DNA of 24,465 nt, from the NCBI GenBank assembly GCA_004352715.1, contig SCFE01000048.1, positions 1,853,665-1,878,129 on the forward strand, written 5' to 3'. Positions 1 to 10,599 of the stretch are shown in pieces. This DNA is from Hofstenia miamia (lineage: Eukaryota; Xenacoelomorpha; Acoela). Each line of letters opens with the position of its first letter. Within the stretch, counting starts at the first letter, position 1. The notes below the pieces were generated by a model, which searched no databases, had not been told where the DNA came from, and worked only from the letters and a program-made list of their open reading frames with translations. The position numbers and the translations under genes were made by a program.

Positions 1-26
1 TAGCTGAACATTTACCCTCTGCCATT

Positions 27-547
27 ATGATTCAATTATTTCATGCTCTAGTAATGAGTCATCTTAATTATGCAAATACACTTTTTTCAAGCTTAAATGA
101 ATCATTAGTAAAAAAACTTACAATACAATTAAAATGGGCATTGAATGTTTGTCAGAAAAACTGCTCCAAAACAAGAAATTACATTTTGTCATCTTTGCTG
201 TTTCCAAATCAACTCTTTATTTTTAATATTTTGATAAAGTTTTTTAAAATAACAAATCAATTACCTCCTTATAATTCAATATCATTTCCAAACTTTTTTC
301 ATAAGCGCAATATAAGAACTAATCATTATACTAGCATTAAATTTCGTAAAAAAATCAAGCAACAGTCTTTTATTAATGTGCAATTCGCAATTGGAATCGA
401 TTACCAAGTGAAATTAAAATGATTAAGAGTGCAATTACGTTTAAAAGAAAATTAAAAGCATTTATGTTGAAGGAAAAATTCATTTTGGGTAAATCATGGT
501 TAGGATTCAAATTTTACAATAAAGATTATACAATAACACGCAATTAA
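27..547 (+). pseudogene. LINE A reverse transcriptase C-terminus, frameshifted
   Basis: The first 125 or so codons read as the region after the polymerase palm of CR1/Jockey-like reverse transcriptases: a hydrophobic stretch containing SHLNYANTLFSSLN, then a basic segment. Around position 380 the frame moves by one base. In the new frame the typical ending appears, with WNRLPSEIK followed by a basic FKRKLKAF helix, and runs to a TAA at 545-547. This WNxLPxxIK plus FKxxLK ending is a hallmark of the family. The polymerase catalytic motifs lie outside the window. One indel in about 520 bp suggests a moderately old copy. Confidence 0.75.
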
Positions 548-677
548 TTTCCATAGCCTGAACAGAACAGATTTTGTAGTTCTATTTTTTTTTGTAAATA
601 TAGTTATTTGTTATCATTCTTGACGCTATTCAGATAATAACCAGTTTTGTAATTGAAAATATTATCTGAATAAAGAA

Positions 678-696
678 TATCTTATCTTATCTTATC
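678..696 (+). repeat. (TATCT)n 3' tail of LINE A
   Basis: Almost four units of TATCT follow directly after the AATAAA-containing 3' end of LINE A. Short tandem tails of this kind are made during target-primed reverse transcription of CR1-like elements, so this probably marks the exact 3' boundary of the insertion. Confidence 0.75.
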
Positions 697-697
697 A

Positions 698-1446
698 AGA
701 ATTAGCATAGCTCACAAAAAGAAATAATAGTGCAGAACAAAATAAGGCTATTGTTAAAATTGACATTATCACAAATAACTAAAAATTTAAATCCTTTGGG
801 AATCTATCAGGGTTTTTGCGAAGGGGGTGTTGTTGAAGCACTTAAATATATTAGTACACTATTATATAGTACATGTATTCATATCGTCCATTCAAGGTTA
901 CCTAAACAAAGTAGTTTTGCGTCCATTATTACACGTATTCATAAGCATTAAATACTGTGAACAAATGGGTGACATTAAATAGAGCTTTGTCACATAATAG
1001 AATGTACGCTTTATTGTCCAGCTGAGATAAATATATTGAAGTTTGTATATACGATATACATACTTTTATCCAGGGCCATTCTTCTATATTAATTCATTAC
1101 AGGAAAACAAAAAATGCTCCCAATTGTGCTGAAGTCGATGGTTTATATTCATTTCATAGCTACAGCTGTCTGCGTTAAGCTGTACTCGGTTCTAGGATTG
1201 AACAATCTTATTTGCGATAATACTCAGAGCTTACATGTACAGTAGATGAAAATGATGACGACTTTGGATTACACTATTGATAGAGTTATTATAATACAAA
1301 TATTCATTTTCGTTATTCTCACTTTATGATAATTTATTAAACATCATGTGGGTTTCTGTGGGGAATTGTGGTGTGACGTAAAAATATTCTGTGGATCTGC
1401 TCTGTTTTCCTATATAACATTAAGATTAAGCTAAATAAATATCTAC
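698..1446. other. No gene recognised; start of the next receptor intron on the minus strand
   Basis: AT-rich DNA with many stops in all frames. On the minus strand it should be intron, starting at the GT donor at 1446. I looked for a third receptor exon (TM5 and the basic loop after it) and found none, so the rest of that gene should lie beyond the left edge. Confidence 0.5.
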
Positions 1447-1617
1447 CTGCAAATAGTATCCACCATTCATCTCCTGTAAAACTGTCTGATTGTTGCACAA
1501 AAGTAAAATTGATTCTTAGCCAACACCAGCCACCAGTTGTACCCAAATTATCGGGTTCATTAAATTTACTTGAGTAATAACTAAATCCTAATTCATGATA
1601 AAAATGAATGACGAGTG
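1447..1617 (-). CDS. GPR157-like 7TM receptor, internal exon (TM4 end, second extracellular loop, start of TM5)
   Basis: This exon of 171 bp encodes 57 residues of a G-protein-coupled receptor. The minus strand has a pyrimidine-rich acceptor ending TTTTAG, with AG at 1619-1618, and a donor CAG|GTAGAT with GT at 1446-1445. The peptide begins with a hydrophobic stretch (LVIHFYHELGF) and carries GGWCWL followed by WWILFAG. GWCWI and a short conserved LLTGK-like segment occur at the matching place in vertebrate GPR157, where the Cys should bond to the Cys at the top of TM3. Both boundaries are phase 1, and the acceptor fits the donor of the exon at 14625. Reading through the donor runs into unrelated sequence. 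GPR157 is known as a Gq-coupled receptor of cilia; a similar role here is inference only. A related orphan or cAMP-receptor-like 7TM protein is the alternative. Confidence 0.72.
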
Positions 1618-1720
1618 CTAAAACAACAAAAATCAACAGATATACAATGATAAGAATCGTTGTGGTTTGTGAATGTGTTTTACAACAAAGTAATTCGGGG
1701 ATAACCAAGTCGTACATAGG

Positions 1721-2059
1721 ACTTTAATTGATTCAGAGTAACGATCGCTCCATTTATAATGACTATGAATTTACTATAATTTATGTGAAACAAGTAAATA
1801 TTGCATGAGGATAATCAATACTTTTATTACTAACCCTAAACTACGCTGACATTTTCTCCAATTTGTGATAGTTTCTACGGACAAATCTACGCGCTCATAT
1901 CTATAGAGTGAAAAATATTTAAAAACATATCTTTATATTTAATAACATGCTTCGACAAAAAATCTAAAAAATATGTGATCATATGTAATCACACATTTCA
2001 GGGTTTTAACAGCAATGAAGCATTCTTCTTAACACGTTGCGCTTTTTTGGTCTTGATGC
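1721..2059. other. No feature recognised (intronic)
   Basis: AT-rich sequence between the receptor exon and LINE fragment E. I see no open frame, inverted repeat or tandem repeat that I can defend. Confidence 0.4.
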
Positions 2060-3040
2060 TGATTTCATCTAATTTTTCCAGTCATGTCTAACCAACCGTC
2101 ATCAATGTGTCAAAATCAATTCATCTATCTCTTCCCTTGCTCTTGCAGCAAGGTTCTGTGTTTGTTGTTCTTTTCTTCCTTGTTGTCAATAATGACCTTC
2201 CTCAATCTGTCCTCAACTCGTCCTGGATACTGTATGTTGATGATACTGGGATTTTATACTTTGGCTCCAATATCTTATCTGATCTTGAACTGTTGCCTAT
2301 CAGGTCTTCTGTCAACTATCTTGATTTTAGTCCTACCAAGAATTGTGGCATTTCTTTTTCAGTGCCTCGCCCAATGCATCTATCTCTCCTCATCGTACTA
2401 ATCTTGGAGTTCAACTTACTACTAATTTAAATTGGACTGGACATGTGTCCTTGAGTTTCTGTAAAGCTAGTTCAGCACTCTTCCCCTCCATTGTAATGTT
2501 CTCTTTTATGTCGCATCTGCTGTAAAACTCTCATTGTTCAAGTCAATTTCTTGTGCTATTATTCTCTACGCTTCTTGTTGGTGTCTTTCTTGTGCCTTGT
2601 TCCACTCCATGGAAAAGTTCCAGAAATGTTGTTTTAAATTGATTTCTTACTTTCCATGCAAAAAACTCCGCCCAAATTCTCCACTCTTCTGTTGTCACTT
2701 CACTTTCATGGCTGTGATCTTCTCCTGTTCAATCATTTATTTAGTCTCAATCTGGACCTTGATTCATATGATTTTATAACATTCTTTAATTCCCACTCTA
2801 CTTGCTCTGATGATGTTGTCACGTTCTCTGTTTATCATCTCAATATACATAACACGTTTTTTAATCATGATTATGCTTTGGCTAATTTTCTTCTGACACT
2901 CAAACCTTCAGGTGCCATTGACTTTTTCCCTCAACCTGGCGATTCAAGAAATCTCTGCTGTCTATCCTCTTTGCTGATCCGTTCTCTCACTTTGCTTACT
3001 CGTCCATCTGCTCCTACTTCATCTCATGTGATAGCTTTCG
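2060..3040 (+). pseudogene. LINE fragment E: reverse transcriptase C-terminal half
   Basis: This is a 5'-truncated non-LTR reverse transcriptase. A QQGSV...VNNDLPQSV block corresponds to the GxPQGSVLGPLLFxxFVNDLP motif. WILYVDDTGILY follows, the YxDD catalytic motif with both Asp kept and Val in the variable place. LGVQLTTNLNWTGHV matches the LG(V/I)xxxxxLxWxxH thumb block. A weaker C-terminal part follows to about 3040, where it abuts LINE B running the opposite way. At least two or three frame changes split it (breaks near 2340, 2525 and 2780), so it is dead. The family is close to CR1/Jockey; I cannot place it more finely. It lies antisense in the receptor intron. Confidence 0.75.
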
Positions 3041-5560
3041 TTTCCAAAAAACTTGATATTTATTGTATCTTGAAGTATCTTGTCGATCTTAGATAGAAAA
3101 GATTTTCTGAAGTTATCGTTTATCTTTACCATCAATTGAGTTTTGAAAATTCCTGATAATATGGAAAACAATTTCAAAGGTCGCCTCAGCTTTTTCTTAT
3201 GTTTTCCAGGAGGCCAGGTACCCAAAAGTGTGCTGCATACAAGTAATGCAGTACAATGTATGATATGAAGAGAAGCTATTTATTGCTATTGTCGAAGTAT
3301 TTAGTTATACCACCAATGCCACGAACAACATAGTTGACTTTTCTTGCCAACTGATTAACAGGATCATCCTATATTAGATGTTGGTGTAAATAAAGCCCTA
3401 AATATTTCACAATTGGTTCAGTCGAAACAACCTGATTGTCAATCACAATAGGTGACTCTTCCATCACAGCTCTTCTGCAAGAAAGGGTGAAACAGATTTC
3501 AACAGATTTGCTTAGATTAACGTAAAGATTCTTCTGCTTTGCAATAGCAAGAGCGCGTTCTATAGATAACATTTAGTTGATCTAGTCATAATTCGCATTT
3601 GACTTCCTAATGGATTATATGATCCTCATGCCATCCGAATATTTTCTAAGTTCCGCAATATGTTTATCTTGAACAATGCAACTGCTAATAGAGTTTGTCA
3701 CATGGTAAGCAGGGGTCCAACTATTGGGCCCCCTGAAGAACTCTGACCATCACAGGTATAAAATCAGTAAATTGACCATTACCTCTGTGCAAAACTCTCT
3801 CCAATTTGTCATGTAGTCATTAATCCAACACAATAGTCGCAGTGAATCAGAACCAAGCTCCTTAAGCATGTCAACTTGAAGTACCACATTAAAAGCAGAA
3901 GAAAAATCAATGAACAGTGCCTTTACAACAACTATCTAATTTGTCAAGGTGACTAGCAATATGATCTACCATATTGAGTAGAGCGTACATTGTTGACTTG
4001 CCAGACTTATATGTAACTGCAGAGGATCAGACATTGACGCAGTGCAGTCTAGAAAAGACCAAGCCCAATGCAATTGAGACACCTTGCTTGAACTGGGGTA
4101 ACTGCAAAGGGTCAGAATAGCTTAGAATTATCAGGATCAGAATTACCCTGTTTTGGAATTAGTGTAATGACAGCCTTTCTCCATTCATTGGGATATCTGC
4201 AGGTTTTAAAACTTCAGTTGAAAATATGACGGTATGGGATGCCCACCTGCAATCCGCATTCTTTGAGTATCCATGCTGGGATATCGTCAAACCTGCTTGA
4301 CGTATTCTCACGTACACTCTGCAAAGTGGCCAATGTCTGTTTTTTGGAGACAACCAGCGCTTTATATTCATCTATTTGAGGTGGAGTAAATGCTGAGTCC
4401 TTATAATGATTCTAATTGAAGTGCGTGAAATGCAGATTAAGGATGTTTTGATGAGATTCAGTGAACATTATTTTTTCTTTGGCACATTTTAACTTAAATT
4501 GCATTAGTTTTTAAATTTCTTCTTTTGAAAACAATCAAAACCTTCTTTGGCACAACTCATGAAATTTCTTGTTTATCAACCATTGAGTTTTGTTCCACAG
4601 AACGTTATCATTACCTTGAATAGCAAAAAACTTGGTTTTTATTAGAGAACAAAGATCATTTGCATCATTGTCATAAATTCGGCCAATGACTTATCTTGAT
4701 ATGTTGATTGGGTCTTACGGCTAGTTTCAATAACAAACTTGATATATGAATCCGTTAATATGATAAGCTCGTCTACATCATGTGATGTGTACACAAAAAT
4801 AGACCAATCGGTGTTATCCAGTTGATATTGAATCCTATCAATATCGTACAGTCACTTATCATTTTTCTGGCAGCTAGGCCTTCTTACTTTATCAGCCCAG
4901 GTAAACTTCGGACGTAATATCACACTGCAGTGATAACTTACCATGGCTGTACCAAGAGGACTCCATTTCTGAAAATATTAAAATTTTTTTCCACTGGTAA
5001 TATACACAATATCAAACTGCTTATTAGAAACACTGAAAGTTGGCCAGTAGCCATGGTTGGGTATATTGAATAATTCAATGGCTCTTACTTTATGATCATT
5101 TGCATCGCCTACAATAATCAGAAATGAATTTGGTCTTTCATGTAATATTCTTTAAAAAATCTTTCTTAAAGCTTTTTGATTAGATTTATCATTGTGCTGA
5201 GGACTCATGTACAAGTTAATAACAACACCCCATATGCAGATGGTAGATAGCACGGGCGACAATTTATTGCAATCAATTTAAAATCTGGCTTCGAAACTGA
5301 ATCAATAACATTAGGTTTATTCTTTGACCATAGCTTACTAACAAAGATTATGAGACCACCACCACTGGCTTCCAAATCACGAGCAAGACCGAACATGTAG
5401 TAACATTCTTGTGTGATCATAGCATCTGGATGGGATTCTTTCAGTATAGTCTCTTGTATACAAATAACAACATTTCTGTAGCCAAGAATAAGGGCTTCAA
5501 GTTCCAATAAGTTAGATATGATGCCATTGATACTGTGCAAGTATACATAGGGAATACAGC
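3019..5560 (-). pseudogene. LINE B ORF2: endonuclease and reverse transcriptase remains
   Basis: The endonuclease part starts with NLLELEALILGY and VVICIQET, where the Glu of QET is the expected metal ligand. It continues through SGGGLIIFV and DFKLIAI. Further on come VGDAND and KQFDIVYIT, the usual later endonuclease blocks. After a linker with DNTDWSIFVYT, the polymerase starts near 4370 with RFDDIPAWILKECG, then PNEWRKAVITLIPKQGNSDPDN, then ALFIDFSSAFN near 3900 (palm motif with its Asp). The GxPQGxxxGPLL block near 3700 is garbled, and VNLSKS...VKYLGLYLHQHL forms the thumb at 3572-3369. These motif orders are standard for APE LINEs. Frames change many times and there are several stops, so no protein can be made. 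Confidence 0.75.
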
Positions 5561-5679
5561 CTTCAAAATTAAAAATCCTTGATTATCACACAAACGAGAA
5601 TTGACCAATCCAACAGTAAATAAACTTTCACACCCATGATGGGCTAGTCAAGAATCGATTTTCTTACCATTTTGAAAAA

Positions 5680-5995
5680 GGGCTAAGTTTTAATTCACTT
5701 CAGGTAGCAGCCCCTTCATTGACCATTTGTCAACGCTTCTGCAGCAATCCCACTTAAATTTCCCGTTTATCTTTGGTCAGCATCCCAAGGTAATTTGAAT
5801 GATACTAGTAATATTCACCGTCTGTTAGAATTCGGTACATGCTTTCTAATACGTCGGATATCATCAACAGCTATTGTGAGAACCAATATAATTGAGAATA
5901 GCATCTCGAGCAGAAACAAGCAAATTATGGGAAGAAACGACACTGGCAATAACAACGTCTTTTCTGCCTGATTCAACAAATTAAAAGCTACCCAA
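5680..5995 (-). pseudogene. LINE B ORF1 trace, possibly RRM-like
   Basis: On the minus strand upstream of the endonuclease two overlapping short frames read SGRKDVVIASVVSSHNLLVSARDAI and DDIRRIRKHVPNSNRRxILLVSFKLPWDAD. The second resembles the DIxRIGKxxxxxxRxLLVxFxxxWD core of the RNA-binding domain in many LINE ORF1 proteins, and it parallels DIQRIGKFNKDKSRTLLITL in LINE C. Position and order fit. The match is short and broken, so confidence is modest. Confidence 0.4.
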
Positions 5996-6070
5996 AAACA
6001 GACTGCTGTTATTTATATACAAGAATGATGCTTTCATCTTAAGCAAGTAAAATCATAGCTTGATATGTTG

Positions 6071-6106
6071 CAAGGCCTTCTATAAACATGCTTACAGAAG
6101 GCCTTG
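6071..6106. repeat. Perfect 11-bp inverted repeat (hairpin)
   Basis: CAAGGCCTTCT at 6071-6081 is followed, after a 14-base spacer, by its exact reverse complement at 6096-6106. The arms contain AAGGCCTT, itself a palindrome. It lies between the 5' remains of LINE B and a possible hAT trace. No run of Ts follows to suggest a termination signal. Confidence 0.7.
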
Positions 6107-6199
6107 TATGATGTTAAGTAAGAATTAGGGATTGTCGCAAATACGATCAGTGAATACAACAAAGAAGAACTCAACAGATGGCCCTACCAGGATATCTTA

Positions 6200-6350
6200 A
6201 CCCAAAGACATTGCAGCCCTCCAGCTTTGTCTTATTGTGAACTGTGCAGTTGAAAGAACCCTTTCACTCTATGGTGATATTTTGAAAAAAAGCGACACAA
6301 CATTAACAAACTCTTGTATTTTGTGATTGTAATAGTGCTAATTTGTAGCC
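6200..6350 (+). pseudogene. Possible hAT transposase C-terminal (dimerisation) trace
   Basis: One frame reads LQLCLIVNCAVERTLSLYGDILKKSDTTLTNSCI, close in form to the hAT dimerisation motif (xxxVERxFSxxxxILxxxRxxL) that carries the last catalytic Glu. A stop follows soon after, and no upstream transposase could be followed. The AT-rich DNA to 6480, with repeated CATATTT/ATATTT words, could be its 3' end. It may equally be chance. Confidence 0.3.
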
Positions 6351-6560
6351 TTTTGCCATATTTTGTATCACATATTTTCAGAATTTAAGCACATATTTGG
6401 GCCTTTTTAGTCAAATATTTTATCAAATATTTCACTGGTTTTAGGCACGTATTTTTCCGCTCTTTACGCATAATTCACTAAATAATAAAGATATTGCAAA
6501 AATGAAAACACACTGGATAGAGAATTCTCTTCTTTTTCATTTCGTTTTTAATTCACGTAC

Positions 6561-7191
6561 TTGCAAAAACCTATCTGGGAGCACGCTCGCGCGAATTCAG
6601 AAGTCGTCATGCATATGATGCAAAGAATTCCAGAATCATGTACTCTGGTTGAACAGTCAGTACAGATAGCCTCTAGCAAGATCGAAGACGCCTGCCAAAG
6701 GATCGGTAGTGCTAACCAGCGAGGTACTACACCACCCCAACCACGAACTCCCCCACAAAATAATCAGATTCGTATTAGTGGAGTGGCAGAACCTTCTGAA
6801 AAAAAATCGGCTGAAAGATGTACTATGGAAGAGAAGTCAGTCTGTGCAATCCTGGGGTTTTTAGAAGAACGCGAGGTCGAGGACATCCGCGATCTCGGAA
6901 TTATTGATATCCAGCGTATTGGCAAATTCAACAAAGATAAATCGCGAACACTATTAATAACCCTCAATAGCGAATGGACTGTTAAGAAAATAATGGCCAA
7001 AGCATTTCGCCTGAAAGACTATGGTAAGAAGATTTATCTGTCACGTGACTTGTCTCCTGAAGACTTGGTAAGTGAGAAGAAAATTATGAAGCGACGCTGG
7101 GAACTTATTCGTGATGGAACACAATGAAACCAACTAAAAATTCGCAACTTGCAGCTTTTCCTTGATGATAAACAGGTTCTGATAAATTGAC
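6561..7191 (+). pseudogene. LINE C ORF1 (RNA-binding nucleic-acid chaperone type)
   Basis: The open frame from ATG 6561 gives 188 residues to a TGA at 7125-7127. Residues 1-55 look helical and may form the coiled-coil trimer part. Residues 55-70 are rich in Pro. From about 70 (IRISGVAEP) to 180 comes the RRM-like domain, with IIDIQRIGKFNKDKSRTLLITL and IYLSRDLSPED. These features match ORF1 proteins that bind LINE RNA. The same frame continues past the TGA as LKIRNLQLFLDDKQV, a usual ORF1 ending, to about 7191. The TGA is therefore a premature stop that removes about 20 residues, or an alternative end close to it. Confidence 0.7.
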
Positions 7192-7219
7192 TATCCGGAA
7201 ACAAAGATATTGCCAAGTT

Positions 7220-9972
7220 ATTCATACCGTCGGTTTTCCTCAGCAACGTTCAGTCGCTAAGACATAAAACTGACGAACTATATTCTGTTATTTCTCAGTG
7301 TAATTTCCCTGAACTAATCTTACTGCTCAAAATGCATTTATCATATCTGATTCCTGACTCTTGTGTACAGCTGTATAATATTGAACGTCTCCCGGTGGCG
7401 GTGTTATGATCCAAATCGAACAAGGTATTCCTTATGATCGCCTCAATCCATTGTTGCCCGAAGATGTCAGTGAGTGGCGAACTGATTTTGAATCTCTATG
7501 GATTTTTGTCTCTCCCTTTAAATCTCCACGTAATATTAGTGCATATGTTGTTGGTGTAATCTATCACCCACATTGGTCGAAAGTGGAGCATGAGAAAATG
7601 ACGGCATATATCTTCGGTGTGTCCTTAAAGATGTGGAACTGAGGTTTCCCAATTACGCTGTTCTCTTGGGAGGCGATTTCAACGAACTAAATACTCAATT
7701 CCTGGTGACCGAGTTCCGTCTAAAACAGCTGGTGAAGTTCCCGACCCATCATACTAATACACTTGACAAGATATTTGTATCTCATTCCAATCTTTTTGAG
7801 AGTTGTCTCCAACTTCCTAGTATTGGCGGCTGCCACCATCTGTCAGTGCTTCTAGCCTCTAGCAACCTAAACGAAGTAAGTAAGAAGGAATCCTGGATAC
7901 GAGATGTTAGCGAGACTACATTAACGTCGTTTGGTAAGTCACTGGTTTCTATCAATTGGTATGAAATACTTGGGTTATATGACACGTTTATCGAGCAATG
8001 GGATGCCTTCTCAAACATCATGGCCAGCATGGTTAACTACCATTTCCCTTTTAAGAAGATTACAAGGTTCTCGAACGATAAACCTTGGATCACTCCGAAA
8101 CTCAAACAGCTAATGCGCAAGAAACAAGTTGCCCTCCGATCAGGTCAGCTCATTAAGTTCAGAAAATTACGTAATCAAATAAATAGGCTCATAACGACTT
8201 CCCGAACATCATATTATGATAGATGTGTCAAGAAGTTGAAGTATGACAAGCCATCTAAATGGTGGTCACATATCAAAACTATGTGTGGTTCTAATACTAG
8301 AAATGCGAAGTCACTGGCTATTAGTGGCAATCTAAAGGAGCTGACGGCTCCACAACTGGCTGATGAAATCAACACTCAGTTTACTGATTCTGTTGCTCAC
8401 TTTGTCCCCCTTCAACAAGGTGTTGTATCGGAGGTCTTTCCTACTCTCCATCATATCGACGAATTATTGGTGTACTACATGTTGGATAAGCTTGGTTCCC
8501 GGAAAGCTTCGGGACCTGATCACAACCTTAATACGTTACCAAATTGGATTTTGAAACGCTTTAGTGTTGAGCTCGCTCTGCCTATTTCGTTACTTATCAA
8601 CTCATCACTCAACCAGTGTTCTGCTTCACCATTTACTGTTGCTGATGTTATTCCAATTGAGAAGAAAAAACCTGTGGTTTGCCCTCTAACAGACTTGAGG
8701 CCTATCTCCTTGACCCCTTCAATAGCTAAAATCATTGAGAACGTCATCATTGACCAAGAACTCAAACCGAAGATATGTATCGTCCTTGATCCAAAACAAT
8801 ATGGAGTTGTTCCACCCTAATGGCTCTTCTAGAAATCACTCACCAATGGGTCTCTCAGCTTGAATCGAAAGACACTTACCTTCGAATTTTTTTCTTTGAC
8901 TTTCGAAAGGCGTTTGACTTTGTCAGTCACCCCTTGATATTAGATAAGCTCTGTCGAATAGGAGTAAGTTGTGCTGCTGTTGCCTGGATTCGTTCGTTCC
9001 TGACCAACCGCAAACAAAGGGTGCGCTTACCTGACGGTACATCATCTGATTGGAAGCCAGTCATTGCAGGTGTTACCCAAGGTACCAAAATTGGTCCATG
9101 GTTATATGTTCTGTTTGTTAATGACCTATTGCTTCACTGGAGACATCACACCAAATTCGTCGATGATACCACTGCCTGGCATCTTATGCATAGAAATAGT
9201 GTTCTGGATGATAATAATGTCGTAAATCAGGTCCAAAACTGGTGTAACATCAACAGCTCCGAAATTAATGTAAAGAAAACCAAAGAGTTGACAGTTTCAT
9301 TCCTAAAAGACTTTGAAATGCCTCCTGAAATCTTACTTAATGACAGCACCGTTACCCGGACGGATTCTGCTATGTTGCTGGGCGTGACTATCCAACATAA
9401 TCTCAAGTGGGACCGACATGTCCATGTTATTATTAAGAAAGCATCGAAGAGACTCCACTTTTTGAAAGAGCTCAAACGAAGCCAACTGCCAACGCCCGAC
9501 ATCATCATCATATACAATTCTCTAATTAGATCTGTATTAGAGTATGCGTCTCCACTTTGGCATCACGGATTATTTGCGGCTTTGTCGAACAATATTGAGT
9601 CAATTCAGAAACGAGCTCTTAAGATCCTGTTTCCGAATCACCATTACACTGAGGCACTGCAAATCTCTAAATGTGATACATTATGTACAAGACGTCAAAT
9701 GGCTTGTGATCGCCAATGGAAACATATGCAAAATGAACGGCACCCGCTTCACTCATTGTTACCACCAACCAAATCTCAATCTGGCCACGATCTCCGCAAT
9801 CAGGGCTGCTGGCAGCCCCATTATTGCACAACAAGGGCGTCCAAGTCGTTCGTATACTCTCAAATCAACCGAAGTTATGACACTTTCTATGGTACATGAG
9901 GATACACATTTCCAGATCGTCAAGCAATCATTCCTTTTTTGTACCTATGTCACCTTTTTCCCTACTATTTAA
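7220..9972 (+). pseudogene. LINE C ORF2: endonuclease plus reverse transcriptase, frameshifted
   Basis: Endonuclease: VFLSNVQSLRHKTDEL from 7227, GGDFNELN at 7669, then LDKIFVS and HHLSVLL. Linker: KPWITPKLKQLMRKKQ and a basic region. Polymerase: KASGPDHN, LRPISLTPSIAKIIE, FFDFRKAFD (8898-8918), GVTQGTKIGPW and FVDD at 9156-9167, so the palm Asp residues are kept. A thumb and the SLIRSVLEYASPLWH block follow, with a C-terminal segment to about 9899-9972. Frames change near 7400, 7635 and 8817; at 8817 a few codons between KQYGVVP and TTMALLE seem lost, producing a TAA. In the endonuclease the expected Glu motif (LTETWLS) reads LLKMHLS and the expected SDH reads CHH, so it has probably lost activity. 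The polymerase frame 8820-9899 is uninterrupted. Confidence 0.85.
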
Positions 9973-10005
9973 CCTTCGGGTTGCGAGTACCTAAATAAAT
10001 AAATC

Positions 10006-10020
10006 TTTCCTTTCCTTTCC
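10006..10020 (+). repeat. (TTTCC)3 tail of LINE C
   Basis: Three TTTCC units follow the AATAAATAAAT stretch at the 3' end of LINE C and mark its likely 3' boundary. The unit differs from the TATCT tail of LINE A, so the two are different families or subfamilies. Confidence 0.7.
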
Positions 10021-10598
10021 TCTCTTTTCAAGGGTCGTGAGCAGTTTATTAACAGTTGAGCCTAGTTGAGGTCGTTAGCTTTGAACCGCTTTATTATTAT
10101 GAAAAAGAATTGTTTTTGCGTAAATGGGATTATCAATTGAAAACAGTCAATATCTTCATGTACTGCAAGCACATGAATCAGCTTTATGATAATTTTTGTT
10201 ATAACAGGGAAGCTCATGTATCCATAGCTATGTCCAAATCCTAGGATGCCCAAATTTCCTAATAGGCTTGGAAAAAAGTGTTTGAGAATATGAACAAAAC
10301 GGTTGGTGAGTCTAAAGTTTCGGGTTAACATTATGTATTATACGGTCTTGCAGTACGATTTTTGTGTAAAATTAAACGGCAAAGTCAGTGTTAAGCAAAG
10401 CTGCTGTGCCAGATGCTTATTATGCCATTAGCTTAGCCTAAGATCTCTTCACCAGACCCAACCCCACTATTTATTAGGTTTAGATTTCCATGATTTCATG
10501 CAGTACCTTTCATAAAGAATAAGCAAGGGTAAGGCCTGTGCCCGGTCCGTAGACCCTACCCATGAAAATAGGGCGTTGGTTTGTCCGTGCCCGTATGC
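10021..10598. other. No gene recognised; GC-rich patch at the right end
   Basis: No coding pattern seen. From about 10528 to 10598 the DNA becomes rich in CCC/GGG words (GTGCCCGGTCCGTAG, GGGCG, GCCCGTATGC) unlike the AT-rich DNA around it, suggesting part of a different repeat. It stops at an N at 10599. Confidence 0.4.
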
Positions 10599-10599
10599 N

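Larger units (their letters stand above)
1..697 (+). mobile_element. LINE A, 3' end of an APE-type non-LTR retrotransposon
   Basis: This is the last part of a CR1/L2/Jockey-like retrotransposon, entering from beyond the left edge. It comprises the C-terminal part of the reverse-transcriptase protein, about 130 bp of 3' untranslated DNA, an AATAAA at 669-674 and a short tandem repeat tail. The layout is that of LINEs that end in a microsatellite rather than poly(A). The target duplication cannot be judged because the 5' end is outside the window. Confidence 0.8.
3019..5995 (-). mobile_element. LINE B, long degenerate APE-type retrotransposon
   Basis: Fragments on the minus strand line up in the right order for one element. 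From high to low coordinates they are an RRM-like ORF1 trace (5680-5995), endonuclease (5560 to about 4930), linker (about 4880-4400), polymerase fingers and palm (about 4370-3650), thumb (3572-3369) and a C-terminal basic stretch (3225-3019). Stops and indels are dense, so it is much older than LINE C. It faces LINE fragment E tail to tail near 3030. No terminal repeat tail was seen. Confidence 0.75.
6540..10020 (+). mobile_element. LINE C, nearly full-length APE-type retrotransposon
   Basis: The best preserved LINE here, about 3.5 kb on the plus strand. It has ORF1 with an RRM-like core, then ORF2 with endonuclease, linker, reverse transcriptase and a C-terminal domain, a short 3' untranslated region with AATAAA at 9994-9999, and a (TTTCC)3 tail. 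GVTQGTKIGPW is typical of a CR1-related group with GTKxGPW in place of GSVLGP. Only a few frameshifts and stops break it, so it is the youngest large element in the receptor intron. It is more GC-rich than the surrounding DNA. The 5' boundary is not defined; 6540 is the likely latest start. Confidence 0.85.

Noticed and set aside
730-951. Plus-strand open frame of 73 codons
   Set aside because: No similarity or domain; it lies in AT-rich DNA just past the LINE A tail and is of a length expected by chance.
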